A DNA stretch of 64,000 nucleotides from 66-474 sp035695065 (GTDB taxonomy: Bacteria > Pseudomonadota > Gammaproteobacteria > Xanthomonadales > Rhodanobacteraceae): positions 1 through 64,000 of the forward strand of contig DASSEW010000077.1 in assembly GCA_035695065.1 (NCBI GenBank). Reading direction: 5' to 3'. The notes beneath the pieces are model-generated. The model was given only the letters and a program-made list of their open reading frames with translations, made no database searches and was not told the DNA's origin. The position numbers and the translations under genes are program-made. Positions 1-8,798 of the stretch are shown here, piece after piece (the first letter of the stretch is position 1; every line of letters starts with the position of its first letter).

Positions 1-67
1 TGTTGATCCCGCGCTGGGTGATGTGTAGAGGTACGCCCGGCAGCAGCAGGCGTGGCGTCCGTGGCAT
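1..67 (-). CDS. REP-associated tyrosine transposase (RAYT), N-terminal fragment cut by the window edge
   Basis: Reading leftwards from an ATG at 65-67 gives 22 residues that begin MPRTPRLLLPGVPLHITQRG. This is the characteristic start of Y1/TnpA_REP single-strand transposases, in which a basic and hydrophobic lead is followed by the 'HIT.RG' strand. Family knowledge: RAYTs are single-copy HUH-type enzymes linked to the spread of REP palindromes. Only the first 22 codons are present, so the catalytic HUH and Tyr motifs lie outside the window and activity cannot be judged. The neighbouring inverted repeats at 157-180 and 506-529 fit this context. Confidence 0.72.
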   Translation of the reverse strand, partial: MPRTPRLLLPGVPLHITQRGIN

Positions 68-170
68 GATTGATCCCCGTGCAAGTCCGGGATCCACCAT
101 GCGCCGGAACGGCCGGGGAGTCTGTCAGTGAAGCGCGCGGCTGCTTGTAGGAGCTTGCTTAATTACCTCT

Positions 171-218
171 GTCCCCTTTTCCAGTAGTCCCCTTTTCCAG
201 TAGTCCCCTTTTCCGAAG
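171..218. repeat. 16-bp tandem repeat, about three copies
   Basis: The unit GTCCCCTTTTCCAGTA occurs at 171-186 and 187-202 without change. A third, partly diverged copy (GTCCCCTTTTCCGAAG) is at 203-218. The first copy overlaps the left inverted-repeat arm, so the array looks like slippage or repeated copying of the element end. Confidence 0.85.
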
Positions 219-271
219 CAATTTGACGTCGCACTCAAGCTCCTCTAGCTGCGGCTGTAAGTAGGCAATCT

Positions 272-460
272 ATGCACCCTTCCCGATATTTAACTCCATT
301 TTTGCTGCTGATAATTATTGCTGTCGCAATAAGCTCAGTAGTGAAACATATTATTGCCTTGAGTTTTTTTAATATAGATTTTCTGATACCATTAATCGTT
401 ACAATTTTATTTTCATGGGTCTTATATATTTATTATGATCGCCACCTCAAAAAACGCTAA
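272..460 (+). CDS. Small AT-rich membrane protein of unknown function
   Basis: Sixty-two codons encode a very hydrophobic product with two predicted membrane helices, at about residues 8-31 and 34-55, and a basic C-terminal tail (RHLKKR). No family is recognised. Codon use is AT-rich, in sharp contrast to the surrounding GC-rich genes, which suggests recent acquisition. The gene is alone between the inverted-repeat arms at 157-180 and 506-529. No strong ribosome-binding site precedes the ATG. It may be cargo of the cassette, for example a toxin-like or immunity-like peptide, but nothing in the sequence decides this. Confidence 0.5.
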   Translation: MHPSRYLTPFLLLIIIAVAISSVVKHIIALSFFNIDFLIPLIVTILFSWVLYIYYDRHLKKR

Positions 461-621
461 ATTAAAAATCGAAGGCAGTGATGACACTTGTAGATATTAG
501 GGTATAAAAGGGAACGGAGGTAACTAAGCCTGCGTGGGTGGATTCGCGCAGCATCTGTCGAATGACGTCAATTCGAAGACACCGGCAACTTGACCTACGG
601 CAACGCGATTGAAGCTGTTGT

Positions 622-1761
622 TCAACGCACAGCGGCGAGCGAGTCGGTGTTTTCGCGGCACAGCGCGCGTCGCAGGATCCGCACGATCCGCTGCGCGGAT
701 TCGCCGTCGCCGTAGGGTGATGCGCCGCGCGCCATCGCGCGGTAGGCGTGCTCGTCGTCCAGCAGCAGCGAGGCTTGTTCGACGATGTGCTCCTCGCGGG
801 TGCCGACCAGCCGCGCGACGCCGGCCTCGATCGCTTCCGGCCGCTCGGTTTCGGTGCGCAGCACCAGCACCGGCTTGCCGAGCGCGGGCGCTTCTTCCTG
901 CACGCCGCCGGAGTCGGTGAGGATCAGGCAGGCGCGCTTCTGCGCTTCCACGAAGGAGGCGTAATCGAGCGGGGCGCACAGCCTGATGCGCGGGTGCTCG
1001 GCGAGCAGCTCGCAGGCGACCCGCTGCACGTTGGGATTGGGATGCACCGGGTAGAGGATCTCGATATCCGCATGCCTGTCGGCCAGCGCGCGGATGGCGC
1101 GGCATACCGCGCGGAAAGGTTCGCCGAAATTCTCGCGGCGATGCGCGGTCACCAGCACCAGCCGCTTGGCCGGATCCAGCGCGACGTGCAGCGGTCGCTC
1201 CTTCGCCGCGACCTGCAGCAGCGCGTCGATCACCGTGTTGCCGACCACGTGGATCGCGTCTTCCGGGATGCCTTCGCGCAGCAGGTTGCGGCGCGCACGC
1301 GTGGTCGGCGCGAAATGCCAGCGCGCGAGATGGCCGGCCACCAGCCGGTTCATTTCCTCGGGGAACGGATTGTCGAGATCGTGCGTGCGCAGGCCGGCCT
1401 CGACGTGGCCGAACGGAATTCGGCGATAGAACGCGGCCAGCGCCGCGGTCATCACCGTCGTGGTGTCGCCCTGCGCGAGGATCGCATCGGGTTGCAGTTC
1501 CGCGAACTTGGCATCCAGCGCCGGGATCAGTCGCGCGGTCAGCGTGGCGAGGTCCTGGTCCGCGCGCATCAGGTCGAGGTCGGCGTCGGGCACGATGTCG
1601 AACAGCTGCAACACCTGGTCCAGCAGGTCGCGGTGCTGGGCGGTGGAAAGCACGACCACCTGCGCCCAACTCTCGCGCTGCAGCGCCTGGATGACCGGCG
1701 CCATCTTGATGCCTTCCGGCCGCGTGCCGACCACGCACACGATGCGCTTGCGACGATCCAT
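622..1761 (-). CDS. wecB: UDP-N-acetylglucosamine 2-epimerase (non-hydrolysing)
   Basis: The product has 379 residues, the usual family length. It interconverts UDP-GlcNAc and UDP-ManNAc in the cytoplasm and so supplies ManNAc-type precursors for surface polysaccharide. Visible hallmarks are the N-terminal GTRPEGIKMAPV nucleotide-binding stretch, HVEAGLRT in the middle and SGGVQEEAPALGKPVL near residue 280, which binds UDP. It is the last gene of the leftward exopolysaccharide cluster, 85 bp after a GT4 gene. ManNAc made here could be oxidised or used directly by the cluster's transferases. Start is ATG at 1759-1761. Confidence 0.93.
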   Translation of the reverse strand: MDRRKRIVCVVGTRPEGIKMAPVIQALQRESWAQVVVLSTAQHRDLLDQVLQLFDIVPDADLDLMRADQDLATLTARLIPALDAKFAELQPDAILAQGDTTTVMTAALAAFYRRIPFGHVEAGLRTHDLDNPFPEEMNRLVAGHLARWHFAPTTRARRNLLREGIPEDAIHVVGNTVIDALLQVAAKERPLHVALDPAKRLVLVTAHRRENFGEPFRAVCRAIRALADRHADIEILYPVHPNPNVQRVACELLAEHPRIRLCAPLDYASFVEAQKRACLILTDSGGVQEEAPALGKPVLVLRTETERPEAIEAGVARLVGTREEHIVEQASLLLDDEHAYRAMARGASPYGDGESAQRIVRILRRALCRENTDSLAAVR

Positions 1762-1846
1762 GTCGAACCCTGAGTGAAGTAGGTGTCCTGAAGGTTAACT
1801 TTGCGTGCGTGCAGTTTCGGTGTATTCCGCTGGTGCGTGTGCGCGG

Positions 1847-3058
1847 TCAGGCAGCGAGGCTTCCCGTGGGCGCATAGATCTGCGCGTCCATGATCTGTTC
1901 GAGCAAACCCAGCATCCGCGCGCTGTCGCTTTCCCAGTTGAAGGTGCGCTGCACGGCGCCGCGGCCGTTCGCGGCCAACGTCGCGTAATCGGCCTGGGTG
2001 AGTTCCAGCATCGCGCGCGCGACGTCGCCCGGTTCGCCATGCCTGCACGGAATGCCGCAGCGCATGTCGCGCATCAGGCGTTGCGAAGGTTCAGTCGCGG
2101 TGAAAATGAAGGGCCGCCCGCAGGCGGCGTAGTCGAACAGCTTGTTGGGCAGCGTGACCTGGGTGAAGGCGTTGACCGCCAGCGACACCACGCCGAAATC
2201 GACGTCCGCGTACAGCGCATCGAGTTGATGATGCACGTACGGTCCGCGCAGATGCACGCGCACGCGGTTGTGCAGCCGTTCGCGCAGCTCGCGCAACGCC
2301 GGCATCGATTCGCCGTCGCCGTGGATTTCCAGATGGATGTCCGGATGCCGCGAGGCGGCGATGTCGAAGCCGCGCAGCAAGGTCTTGAGGTCGCGATCCT
2401 CGGCGAGCATGCCGTGGTAGCCGAACGTCAACCGTCGCGGATCGCGCACGCGATCGGGCACGCGCGCGAAGCGCGCGCGTTCGGGCGTGTTCAGCACCGG
2501 CACGATGCTCTCGGCCGGGAAATCGAATTCGCGTTGCAGGCGCTGCTTCATCTCCTCGCACACCGGCAGGATGCCGTCGGCCTCGCGCACCGCGCGCCGC
2601 TCGATCCGGTCCGGCAGCCGCAGCGGGCCGACCATCGCGCGCAGCAGCGGATTGCGGCGGTACTTCTTCCAACTGCGCATCGCTTCCGGATAGTGCTCGG
2701 CCATGTCGAGCACCCACGGGATGCGCGCGGCGCGCGCGGCACGCGCGGTGAACAGCGCGACCGGAATGTCGCGCGCGATCAGCAGGTCCGGCCGGAACGC
2801 GCGGATGCGCGCGCGCAACGCGCGCTGCCAGAGCGGATTGCCCGGCAGCGGCAGGGATGCCGCGCGCGGCCGCGGTGGTCCGACGCGACGCACGCCGATG
2901 CCGTTGCAGTCGGCGCGATCGGCCTCGTCCGCGCCGCGCCGCGCCAGGATCTCGACCTCGCAGCCGTGCCGCTGCAACGACGTGCAGATCTTTTCCACCC
3001 GCACGTCCCAGGGATAAGGCGCTTGGCGCACGTACAACACGCGGCGTGGCAGGCTCAT
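1847..3058 (-). CDS. Glycosyltransferase family 4
   Basis: A 403-residue GT-B type transferase. The N-terminus YVRQAPYPWDVRVEKICTSL matches the acceptor-side start of many GT4 enzymes of capsule clusters, and the GYHGMLAEDRDLKTLLRGFD region begins the donor-binding Rossmann domain. The segment LFDYAACGRPFIFTATE replaces the usual E-x7-E motif. It probably adds one sugar to the lipid-linked repeat unit at the cytoplasmic face. It lies between a GT2 gene 13 bp upstream and wecB. Donor and linkage cannot be read from the sequence. Confidence 0.85.
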   Translation of the reverse strand: MSLPRRVLYVRQAPYPWDVRVEKICTSLQRHGCEVEILARRGADEADRADCNGIGVRRVGPPRPRAASLPLPGNPLWQRALRARIRAFRPDLLIARDIPVALFTARAARAARIPWVLDMAEHYPEAMRSWKKYRRNPLLRAMVGPLRLPDRIERRAVREADGILPVCEEMKQRLQREFDFPAESIVPVLNTPERARFARVPDRVRDPRRLTFGYHGMLAEDRDLKTLLRGFDIAASRHPDIHLEIHGDGESMPALRELRERLHNRVRVHLRGPYVHHQLDALYADVDFGVVSLAVNAFTQVTLPNKLFDYAACGRPFIFTATEPSQRLMRDMRCGIPCRHGEPGDVARAMLELTQADYATLAANGRGAVQRTFNWESDSARMLGLLEQIMDAQIYAPTGSLAA

Positions 3059-3071
3059 GGCTCGATTCCGT

Positions 3072-4202
3072 TCAATGGCTTTTCCACAGTCCGCGCGGAT
3101 CCAGCGCGAGACAGGCGGGCAACGACAGCAGCGCGGCGGCGTTCAACATCACGAAGCTGCCGATCGTGCGCAGCAGCGGCACGCGCGCACCGAAGCGCGG
3201 GCGCAGCAGCGCGAACGCCGCGCCGGCGTAACCGGCAAGCTGCACCACCAAGGCGGCGCGGTAGAACGGGTGCTGCCATTCGAACGCGCACGCGATGGGC
3301 ATGGCCAGCAATGCCCACGGCACGATCAGGCGCAGGAACTTGTGCGAGAACCAGGCGAAGAACACCGGGTTCGCGAACGGATTCGCCAGCCGCGGCAGGC
3401 GTGCGATCAGTTGCCAGTTGCCGGCGAGCGTGCGCAGCTTGCGGCGGAATTCCTCCCATGCATCCGCGCTGGCGCGGTCGAGCGCGATCGCCTCGCGCGC
3501 CACCGCCACGCGTTTGCCCGCGAACACCACCGCGAGCGGCAGGTACATGTCGTCCAGGATGGTGCCCGGCGGCGGCGCCTTGGCCAGCTCGCGGCGCAGC
3601 GCGTGGATCGCGCCGCTGACGCCGTGCACCCAGCCGAGCCGCGCCTCGTTGTCGCGCAATGCTTTTTCCATTCGCCAGTAGAGTCCGATGTCGGCCGCGG
3701 TACCCGAAGCGCTTTCGATCACCAGCTCGCCGCTGACCGCGCCGATGCGCGGATCGGCGAACGGTTCCATCAGTTTGCGCAGCGCCTGCGGCGCGAAGCG
3801 CTGGCGCGCATCGGCGAACGCGATGATGTCGGTGCCGGAGGATTCGATGGCGATCGCAAGCGCCGCGGCCTTGCCGACGTTGAACGCCAGCCGGATCACC
3901 TGCACGCGCGGATCGCCGACGTCCGCCACCTTCCACGTGCCGTCGCTGCTGCCGTCGTCCACCACGATCACGCGCAGCTTGTCGCGCGGGTAATCCTGGG
4001 CCAGCACGTCGCGCACGCGCGTGCCGATGCGCGCGGACTCGTTGTACGCGGTGATGACCACGGTCAATGACGGCGTGCACGGCGCAGTGTGAGGCGCGCG
4101 ACCGAACCGGCGCGCCAGCCACAGCACCAGCAGCGGATACAGCACGTAGGCGTAACCGATCAGTGCCGCCGCGCACCAGAACACGATCTCGGCGGCGCTC
4201 AT
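3072..4202 (-). CDS. Glycosyltransferase family 2, membrane-bound
   Basis: A 376-residue protein with an N-terminal membrane helix (FWCAAALIGYAYVLYPLLVLW), a GT-A domain starting LTVVITAYNE, the metal/nucleotide motif VVDDGSSDGT, a second acidic motif FADARQRF, and two or three C-terminal membrane helices. This is the arrangement of processive or membrane-anchored GT2 enzymes. The ATG at 4200-4202 was chosen because it forms an ATGA overlap with the stop of the upstream deacetylase gene. An in-frame start farther upstream would add a basic, low-complexity 65-residue extension and is unlikely. It belongs to the exopolysaccharide operon. Confidence 0.87.
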   Translation of the reverse strand: MSAAEIVFWCAAALIGYAYVLYPLLVLWLARRFGRAPHTAPCTPSLTVVITAYNESARIGTRVRDVLAQDYPRDKLRVIVVDDGSSDGTWKVADVGDPRVQVIRLAFNVGKAAALAIAIESSGTDIIAFADARQRFAPQALRKLMEPFADPRIGAVSGELVIESASGTAADIGLYWRMEKALRDNEARLGWVHGVSGAIHALRRELAKAPPPGTILDDMYLPLAVVFAGKRVAVAREAIALDRASADAWEEFRRKLRTLAGNWQLIARLPRLANPFANPVFFAWFSHKFLRLIVPWALLAMPIACAFEWQHPFYRAALVVQLAGYAGAAFALLRPRFGARVPLLRTIGSFVMLNAAALLSLPACLALDPRGLWKSH

Positions 4203-4987
4203 CGCGGTGCGGACCTCGAGCCGCCGAGCAATCGTTCGCGCACGCGCTCGTAGCGCGCGTTGCCGAGCAGGCGCTTGGGAAAGCCGAGCGCGTGATAGCG
4301 CAAACGCGAAATCCGCGGCGCAAGGCCGCGCCATTGCACCAGCGCGGCAAATTCGTCCATCTGCATGTCGCGGGTGATCGCGATGCGTTCGCTGCAATCA
4401 CGCGCGGACGCGCCACGATTGATGCCCGGCACCGAAGTCAGGATCCGCGCATAGCCGACCCGCAGTGCCGCATCGCGTTCGCGCGCTCCGCCGCGTCCGC
4501 CCGGCAGCGCCAGCGCGCAGACTTCGCTGTCGCAGAGTGCTTCCAGCCGGTGCTTGCTGATCGTCAGCTCGGATTCGAGTGCCTGCTCGTCGAGGTCTTC
4601 AAGCAGGCGATGGGTGCGCCCGTGCGACTGCACGCCCATGCCGGCGCGCGCCAGTGCGCGCACGTCGTTGGCCGAAACCATCCCGCGCTGGCCGATGAAA
4701 TCCGAAGTGATGCAGAACTCAGCGACCATCTTGCGCGCACGCAGCAGCGGCAGCGCCACCGTGCGATTGCTGGCGTCGCCGTCGTCGAAGCTGATCACGA
4801 CGGGCTTGTCGGGCAGTGGCTGCCCGAGCTGGTCCAGGCGAACGGTGTGGTAACCACGCGCGCACAGCCAGTCGAGGTGCTGCGCGAAGTCGCGCGGCCG
4901 CACGCTGTAGACGGGGTCGAAGCCGGGCGCGCGCGCGTTCGCGTGCAGCCCGTGGTACATCAGTATCGGCAGGCGCGCGTCAGCCAT
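4199..4987 (-). CDS. Polysaccharide deacetylase (NodB-like, CE4)
   Basis: A 262-residue protein. The segment ILMYHGLH at the N-terminus, VVISFDDGDASN (catalytic Asp and metal-binding Asp) and MGVQSHGRTH (the two metal His) are the first two CE4 motifs. Such enzymes remove N- or O-acetyl groups from glycans or lipid-linked sugars. No signal peptide is visible from the chosen start at 4985-4987, so it may act in the cytoplasm or be anchored by partners. It overlaps the upstream polymerase gene by 8 bp and the downstream GT2 gene by ATGA, so translation is coupled. It probably modifies the repeat unit of the polymer. Confidence 0.88.
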   Translation of the reverse strand: MADARLPILMYHGLHANARAPGFDPVYSVRPRDFAQHLDWLCARGYHTVRLDQLGQPLPDKPVVISFDDGDASNRTVALPLLRARKMVAEFCITSDFIGQRGMVSANDVRALARAGMGVQSHGRTHRLLEDLDEQALESELTISKHRLEALCDSEVCALALPGGRGGARERDAALRVGYARILTSVPGINRGASARDCSERIAITRDMQMDEFAALVQWRGLAPRISRLRYHALGFPKRLLGNARYERVRERLLGGSRSAPR

Positions 4988-6350
4988 CGTTGGCAGCCGG
5001 CCGGATCCCGCGCGGCAACATGCGCAACGGCATGGCCGAATGCGTGGCCGGCGCTTCGACTGGCGTCGCCGCGGCGCGCTCGTCAAGCGTGAACTCGCGC
5101 GCCTTCAGGCACAACGCGAGGTAGACCCAGAAGTAACCGATCATCTGGGTGTAGGTGAAGCGATCGCCCCAGACGTTGCCGATCACCAGCGCGATCCAGG
5201 CCGCGCACATGCCGAGTCCCAACGCATACCCCAGGCTCGCATGCGGCGAGTCGCGGAAACATCGCCAGCACACGCGCGCCATGCTCAGGAACAGCCCGAC
5301 GATGATGATGAATCCGATGGAACCCTTCTCCACAAGCTCGCGCAGGAAGAAGTTGTGGGTATCCATCTTGTACGGGTTGTAGTCGACGAACGTGCGGTAG
5401 CCGGTGCCCACCAGCGGATGCATCTGGAAGTGGTTCCAGGCCACGTCCCAGAACACGTAGCGCATCTCGGTGCTGGTATCGGCCTGCGGTCCCTCGACGT
5501 GCGTGCTGTCGAAGCGCTCCACCACCGCGTGCGGCAGGAAGGTCGGCACCAGCAGCAGGCCGAAGATCAGCGGGATCACCATCTTCTTGCGGCCGCGCCA
5601 CAGCAGCAGCATGCAGACGCCGCCGATCAGCACCGTCGCGTAAGCCGTGCGCGAATAGGTCCAGAGGATGCACAGCGCCATCGAGATCACGCCGACGCCG
5701 ATCAGCAGGCGCCAGCGCCGCGGCCATTTGGTGGCGATCAGCAGCGCGAACATCACCAGCGCCGTGGTCACGCAGAACGCGCCGAACTCATTGGCGCCGA
5801 CGGTGGTGAAGGTGCCGGCCACGCGCAGCTTGTCGCTGTAGTGCCAGCGCGCGACGCTGGAATATTCGGAATGGGTGATGCGCAGGATGTAGAGCAGCGG
5901 CAGCGCGGTGGCGAAGAGCACCCGCTTCAGCGAGGTCCAGTCGGTCACGCTCATCTGCACCACGAACAGCAGCAGCACGCCGATCAGCGAATCCTTGAGC
6001 GTATTGAAGCGCAGCATGTCGGTCGGCGTCGGGAACAGCGACAGCCCGATCAGCAGCGTGACGAAGCTCCAGCCCAGGTACATCCATACCCAGCGATGCA
6101 GACCGCTCCAGCGCGCGAGCTTGCCGCCGGTGTACCAGGCGCCGATCAGCGCCAGCACGAAGCCGATGTTGAGGAAGTTGAGGCCGCCGGGCAACGAAGG
6201 CAGGTGCGCTTCCTGCGAGCTTTGCAGGGGCAGCAGGAACAGGAACAGGTACAGGAACCAGTTGTTGCGCGTGCGCCGCGAAGCCGCCTGCGGCGCGGTG
6301 TCGGCGCGCTGCATGGCGGGGACGAAGGGGGAGCGTTCAAGCCATTGCAT
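4980..6350 (-). CDS. O-antigen ligase / Wzy-type polymerase family membrane protein
   Basis: A 456-residue polytopic membrane protein with about ten or more helices. The Wzy_C region has TYSRTAYATVLIGG, then a large loop containing HPLVGTGYRTFVDYNP and KMDTHNFFLRELVEKGSIG, which is the typical ligase/polymerase signature. It should act at the periplasmic face, joining repeat units (polymerase) or transferring polymer to an acceptor (ligase); sequence alone does not separate these. ATG at 6348-6350 overlaps the upstream GT4 gene by 14 bp. It is the only polymerase candidate in this locus. No Wzx flippase gene is visible in the window. Confidence 0.85.
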   Translation of the reverse strand: MQWLERSPFVPAMQRADTAPQAASRRTRNNWFLYLFLFLLPLQSSQEAHLPSLPGGLNFLNIGFVLALIGAWYTGGKLARWSGLHRWVWMYLGWSFVTLLIGLSLFPTPTDMLRFNTLKDSLIGVLLLFVVQMSVTDWTSLKRVLFATALPLLYILRITHSEYSSVARWHYSDKLRVAGTFTTVGANEFGAFCVTTALVMFALLIATKWPRRWRLLIGVGVISMALCILWTYSRTAYATVLIGGVCMLLLWRGRKKMVIPLIFGLLLVPTFLPHAVVERFDSTHVEGPQADTSTEMRYVFWDVAWNHFQMHPLVGTGYRTFVDYNPYKMDTHNFFLRELVEKGSIGFIIIVGLFLSMARVCWRCFRDSPHASLGYALGLGMCAAWIALVIGNVWGDRFTYTQMIGYFWVYLALCLKAREFTLDERAAATPVEAPATHSAMPLRMLPRGIRPAANDG

Positions 6351-7467
6351 AGCCGTCGGAATTCCAGAGGCTGCGGTAGAGAGCTGCGTAGTCGCGCGCC
6401 ATGCGCGCCACCGAGTAACGTTCGATCGCGCGCAGGCGCAGTTCGGGATGGCGGGTGCGGCCCGCATCGAGTGCCGCGCGCATTGCCGCGGCCAGTGCTT
6501 CGATGTCGCCCGGCGGCACCAGCGCGGCAGGCAGGCCGGTGAGCACGCCCGGCACCTGGCCGACCGCCGTGCCCACGATCGGCAGCGCCACAGCCATCGC
6601 TTCCAGCAGCGCCAGCGGCAGGCCTTCGTAGAGCGAAGGCAGCACGAAGCAATCGAGCATGGGGTAGAAGCGTTCGAGATCGTTGCGCGCGCCCAGCAGG
6701 CGCAGGTGGCCTTCGATGCCGAGTTCGCAGGCACGCGCCTCCACCGCCGCGCGCAACGGGCCGCCGCCGGCCAGCGCGAGCCAGCAGTGCGGCGCCTGCT
6801 TCAGCACTTCCGCGAACGCATCCAGCAGGCCGAGCGGATGCTTCTGCTCACTCAACCGGATCGCGCTGCCGAACACGAACGCGTCTTCAGGAATACCGAA
6901 CTCGGCGCGCGGCAGCGGCGCGACATCCGGGCGGAAGCGCGTGGTGTCGACGCCGTTCTCGATCAGGCTCAGGCTGGAGCCGCGGATCCCGGCGCGCTCC
7001 AGCATCGGCTGCATGTCCGCGGCGACCATGCACACGCGTTCGAAGCCGCGCATCAGCCACAGCTCCAGCGCGTGATACAGGCGCAGGCTGCGGCTGTCGG
7101 AAAAATGCCCGTGCAGGGTCGCCATCACGGCCGGCTCGCCGCCGCGCCGCGCGAGCCAGGCGTAGAACGCGGCCTTGTAGCCGTGCACGTGCAGCAGCGC
7201 GTTCGAATGCTCGCCGAGCACGCCGCGCAGCGCGCGCAGGGTCGCGAAGTCGAAGCGGTGCCGGCACGGCAGTCGTCGCGCCGGGATGCTCAATGCGCAG
7301 GCGCGCTCGTAGAGCGGCTGCGTGTCCATCAGGTAGTTATCCACGCACAGCAGCGTGCTGTCGATGCCCTGCCGCGACAGCTCCGGGATCAGCCCGAGCA
7401 GCACGTATTCGGCGCCATACAGGCCGGCGCCCGAATGCAGGTGCAGCACGTGCGGCTCAGCGCGCAT
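6337..7467 (-). CDS. Glycosyltransferase family 4
   Basis: A 376-residue GT-B transferase. HLHSGAGLYGAEYVLLGL is the glycine-rich acceptor-side start, SLIENGVDTTRFRP is the domain linker seen in GT4 enzymes, and LYEGLPLALLEAMAVALPIV carries the E-x7-E donor motif. It overlaps the next GT4 gene (stop at 7457) by 11 bp and the polymerase gene downstream by 14 bp. It is predicted to add a sugar to the lipid-linked oligosaccharide in the cytoplasm; donor unknown. Confidence 0.88.
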   Translation of the reverse strand: MRAEPHVLHLHSGAGLYGAEYVLLGLIPELSRQGIDSTLLCVDNYLMDTQPLYERACALSIPARRLPCRHRFDFATLRALRGVLGEHSNALLHVHGYKAAFYAWLARRGGEPAVMATLHGHFSDSRSLRLYHALELWLMRGFERVCMVAADMQPMLERAGIRGSSLSLIENGVDTTRFRPDVAPLPRAEFGIPEDAFVFGSAIRLSEQKHPLGLLDAFAEVLKQAPHCWLALAGGGPLRAAVEARACELGIEGHLRLLGARNDLERFYPMLDCFVLPSLYEGLPLALLEAMAVALPIVGTAVGQVPGVLTGLPAALVPPGDIEALAAAMRAALDAGRTRHPELRLRAIERYSVARMARDYAALYRSLWNSDGYAMA

Positions 7468-8722
7468 CGGCCAGCTCCCGGTACAGGTTGAAGTAGGCGG
7501 TCGCCATCGCCTGCAGCGAATGCCTTGCACGCACCCGCGCGCGCGCGGTCGCGCCGAGACGGATGCGCCGCGCGGCGTCGGGCAGCAGCTCCAGCAGGGC
7601 CTGCGCGAGCGCCGGAGGATCGTGCGGCTCCACCAGCACGCCGCAATCGGCGCCCACCAGTTCCGGGTTGCCGCCCACGCGCGTGGCGACCACCGGCAGC
7701 CCGCAGGACTGCGCCTCCAGGATGGCGTTGGACATGCCCTCGCTTTCAGATACCAGCGCGAACACGTCGAACGCCGGCAGCACGCGCGAGATATCACGGC
7801 GCTCGCCGATGAGGCGGACGATCCCGTGCAGGCCGAGCGCGGCGATGCGCGTTTCGATCACGTCACGCATGCGGCCTTCGCCGACCAGCAGCAGCCGCGC
7901 CTGCGGCAGTTGCGAGTGCACGCGCGCGAACGCGTCGACCAGGTCCACGTGCCGCTTGACCGGATGCAGGCCGGCCACGCAGCCGACCACCAGTTCGTTC
8001 GGCGCGCAGCCCAGGTTTTCGCGCAGCCGCGTCCGCGTCGCGGGGCCGACCGGCGCGAAGCGTTTGGTATCCACGCCGTTCGGGATGCAGGCCATGCGCG
8101 AAGCCGGCGCGTGCGTCAGCGCGTCGAGGATGGCCTGGCTCGGCGCGACGATGCGATCGAAGCGGCGATCCAGCTTCTGCATCAGCCAGCGCACACGCGC
8201 GGACTTCTGGAAACCCATGTCGCGCCGATTCGAGAGCAGGCGCGGTGCGCGCCGGCCATGCGGCAGCAGCGCATTGATCAGGTCGGATTTCTCGTGCTGC
8301 GAATGCACCACGTCGTAATGGCCGCGGCGCACCATGCGCCGCACCTGCGCGAGGGTGAGCAACCCCGCGCGGCCGTAGATCGCGCCGATCGGGCGATGCA
8401 GCAGGTGCACGTTGGACGCGGCCAGCGTGCCCACCGGTGTGGCCGGCGGCGCGGCCAGTTGCAGCACGTCGATCTCGCACGCGCCGCGCGGCAGGTTTTC
8501 CAGCAGGTTGCGCAGGAACCGTTCGCTGCCGCCGGCGCCGAGGATGGCCGTGTCGGTGAGGATCAGGACGCGCAGGCAGCGCGGGTTGCGCTCGCCACGC
8601 CGGTCGCGCCCGCCGGCGTGACCGTCGTCCTGCAGCGTGGGGCGCATCCGTTGCGCCGTCACTGCGCGCGCCTGTTTCGAACCACTCACTGACTGCACTC
8701 CATCCGTGGAATTCGTCGGCAT
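7457..8722 (-). CDS. Glycosyltransferase family 4
   Basis: A 421-residue GT-B enzyme from the ATG at 8720-8722; a second in-frame ATG at 8645-8647 would give 396 residues and is also plausible. The core starts LRVLILTDTAILGAGGSE. CIPNGVDTKRFAP marks the inter-domain linker and SESEGMSNAILEAQSCGLPV has the E-x7-E motif. The extra N-terminal segment is polar and resembles no domain, which favours the shorter form slightly. The gene follows the outer-membrane protein gene by 76 bp and overlaps the next GT4 gene. Confidence 0.87.
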   Translation of the reverse strand: MPTNSTDGVQSVSGSKQARAVTAQRMRPTLQDDGHAGGRDRRGERNPRCLRVLILTDTAILGAGGSERFLRNLLENLPRGACEIDVLQLAAPPATPVGTLAASNVHLLHRPIGAIYGRAGLLTLAQVRRMVRRGHYDVVHSQHEKSDLINALLPHGRRAPRLLSNRRDMGFQKSARVRWLMQKLDRRFDRIVAPSQAILDALTHAPASRMACIPNGVDTKRFAPVGPATRTRLRENLGCAPNELVVGCVAGLHPVKRHVDLVDAFARVHSQLPQARLLLVGEGRMRDVIETRIAALGLHGIVRLIGERRDISRVLPAFDVFALVSESEGMSNAILEAQSCGLPVVATRVGGNPELVGADCGVLVEPHDPPALAQALLELLPDAARRIRLGATARARVRARHSLQAMATAYFNLYRELADAR

Positions 8723-8798
8723 TTTCGCGGGACGCGCTATCCCGCCCCGTATCGGGAAGGTACTTGCCGGAAAGTGATCTGCACGTGCATGCCCGGGC

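Larger units (their letters stand above)
157..529. mobile_element. Putative small cassette bounded by 24-bp imperfect inverted repeats
   Basis: The left arm (157-180) and the reverse complement of the right arm (506-529) agree at 21 of 24 positions; the core is AAAAGGGGACAGAGGTAA against AAAAGGGAACGGAGGTAA. The arms enclose an AT-rich stretch carrying one small membrane-protein gene, unlike the GC-rich DNA on both sides. A RAYT gene starts 90 bp to the left. Inference: a non-autonomous element or REP-type cassette mobilised by RAYT. No target-site duplication was identified. Confidence 0.42.

Noticed and set aside
171..218. CRISPR-like array
   Set aside because: Units are directly adjacent with no spacers and only three copies; a simple tandem repeat.
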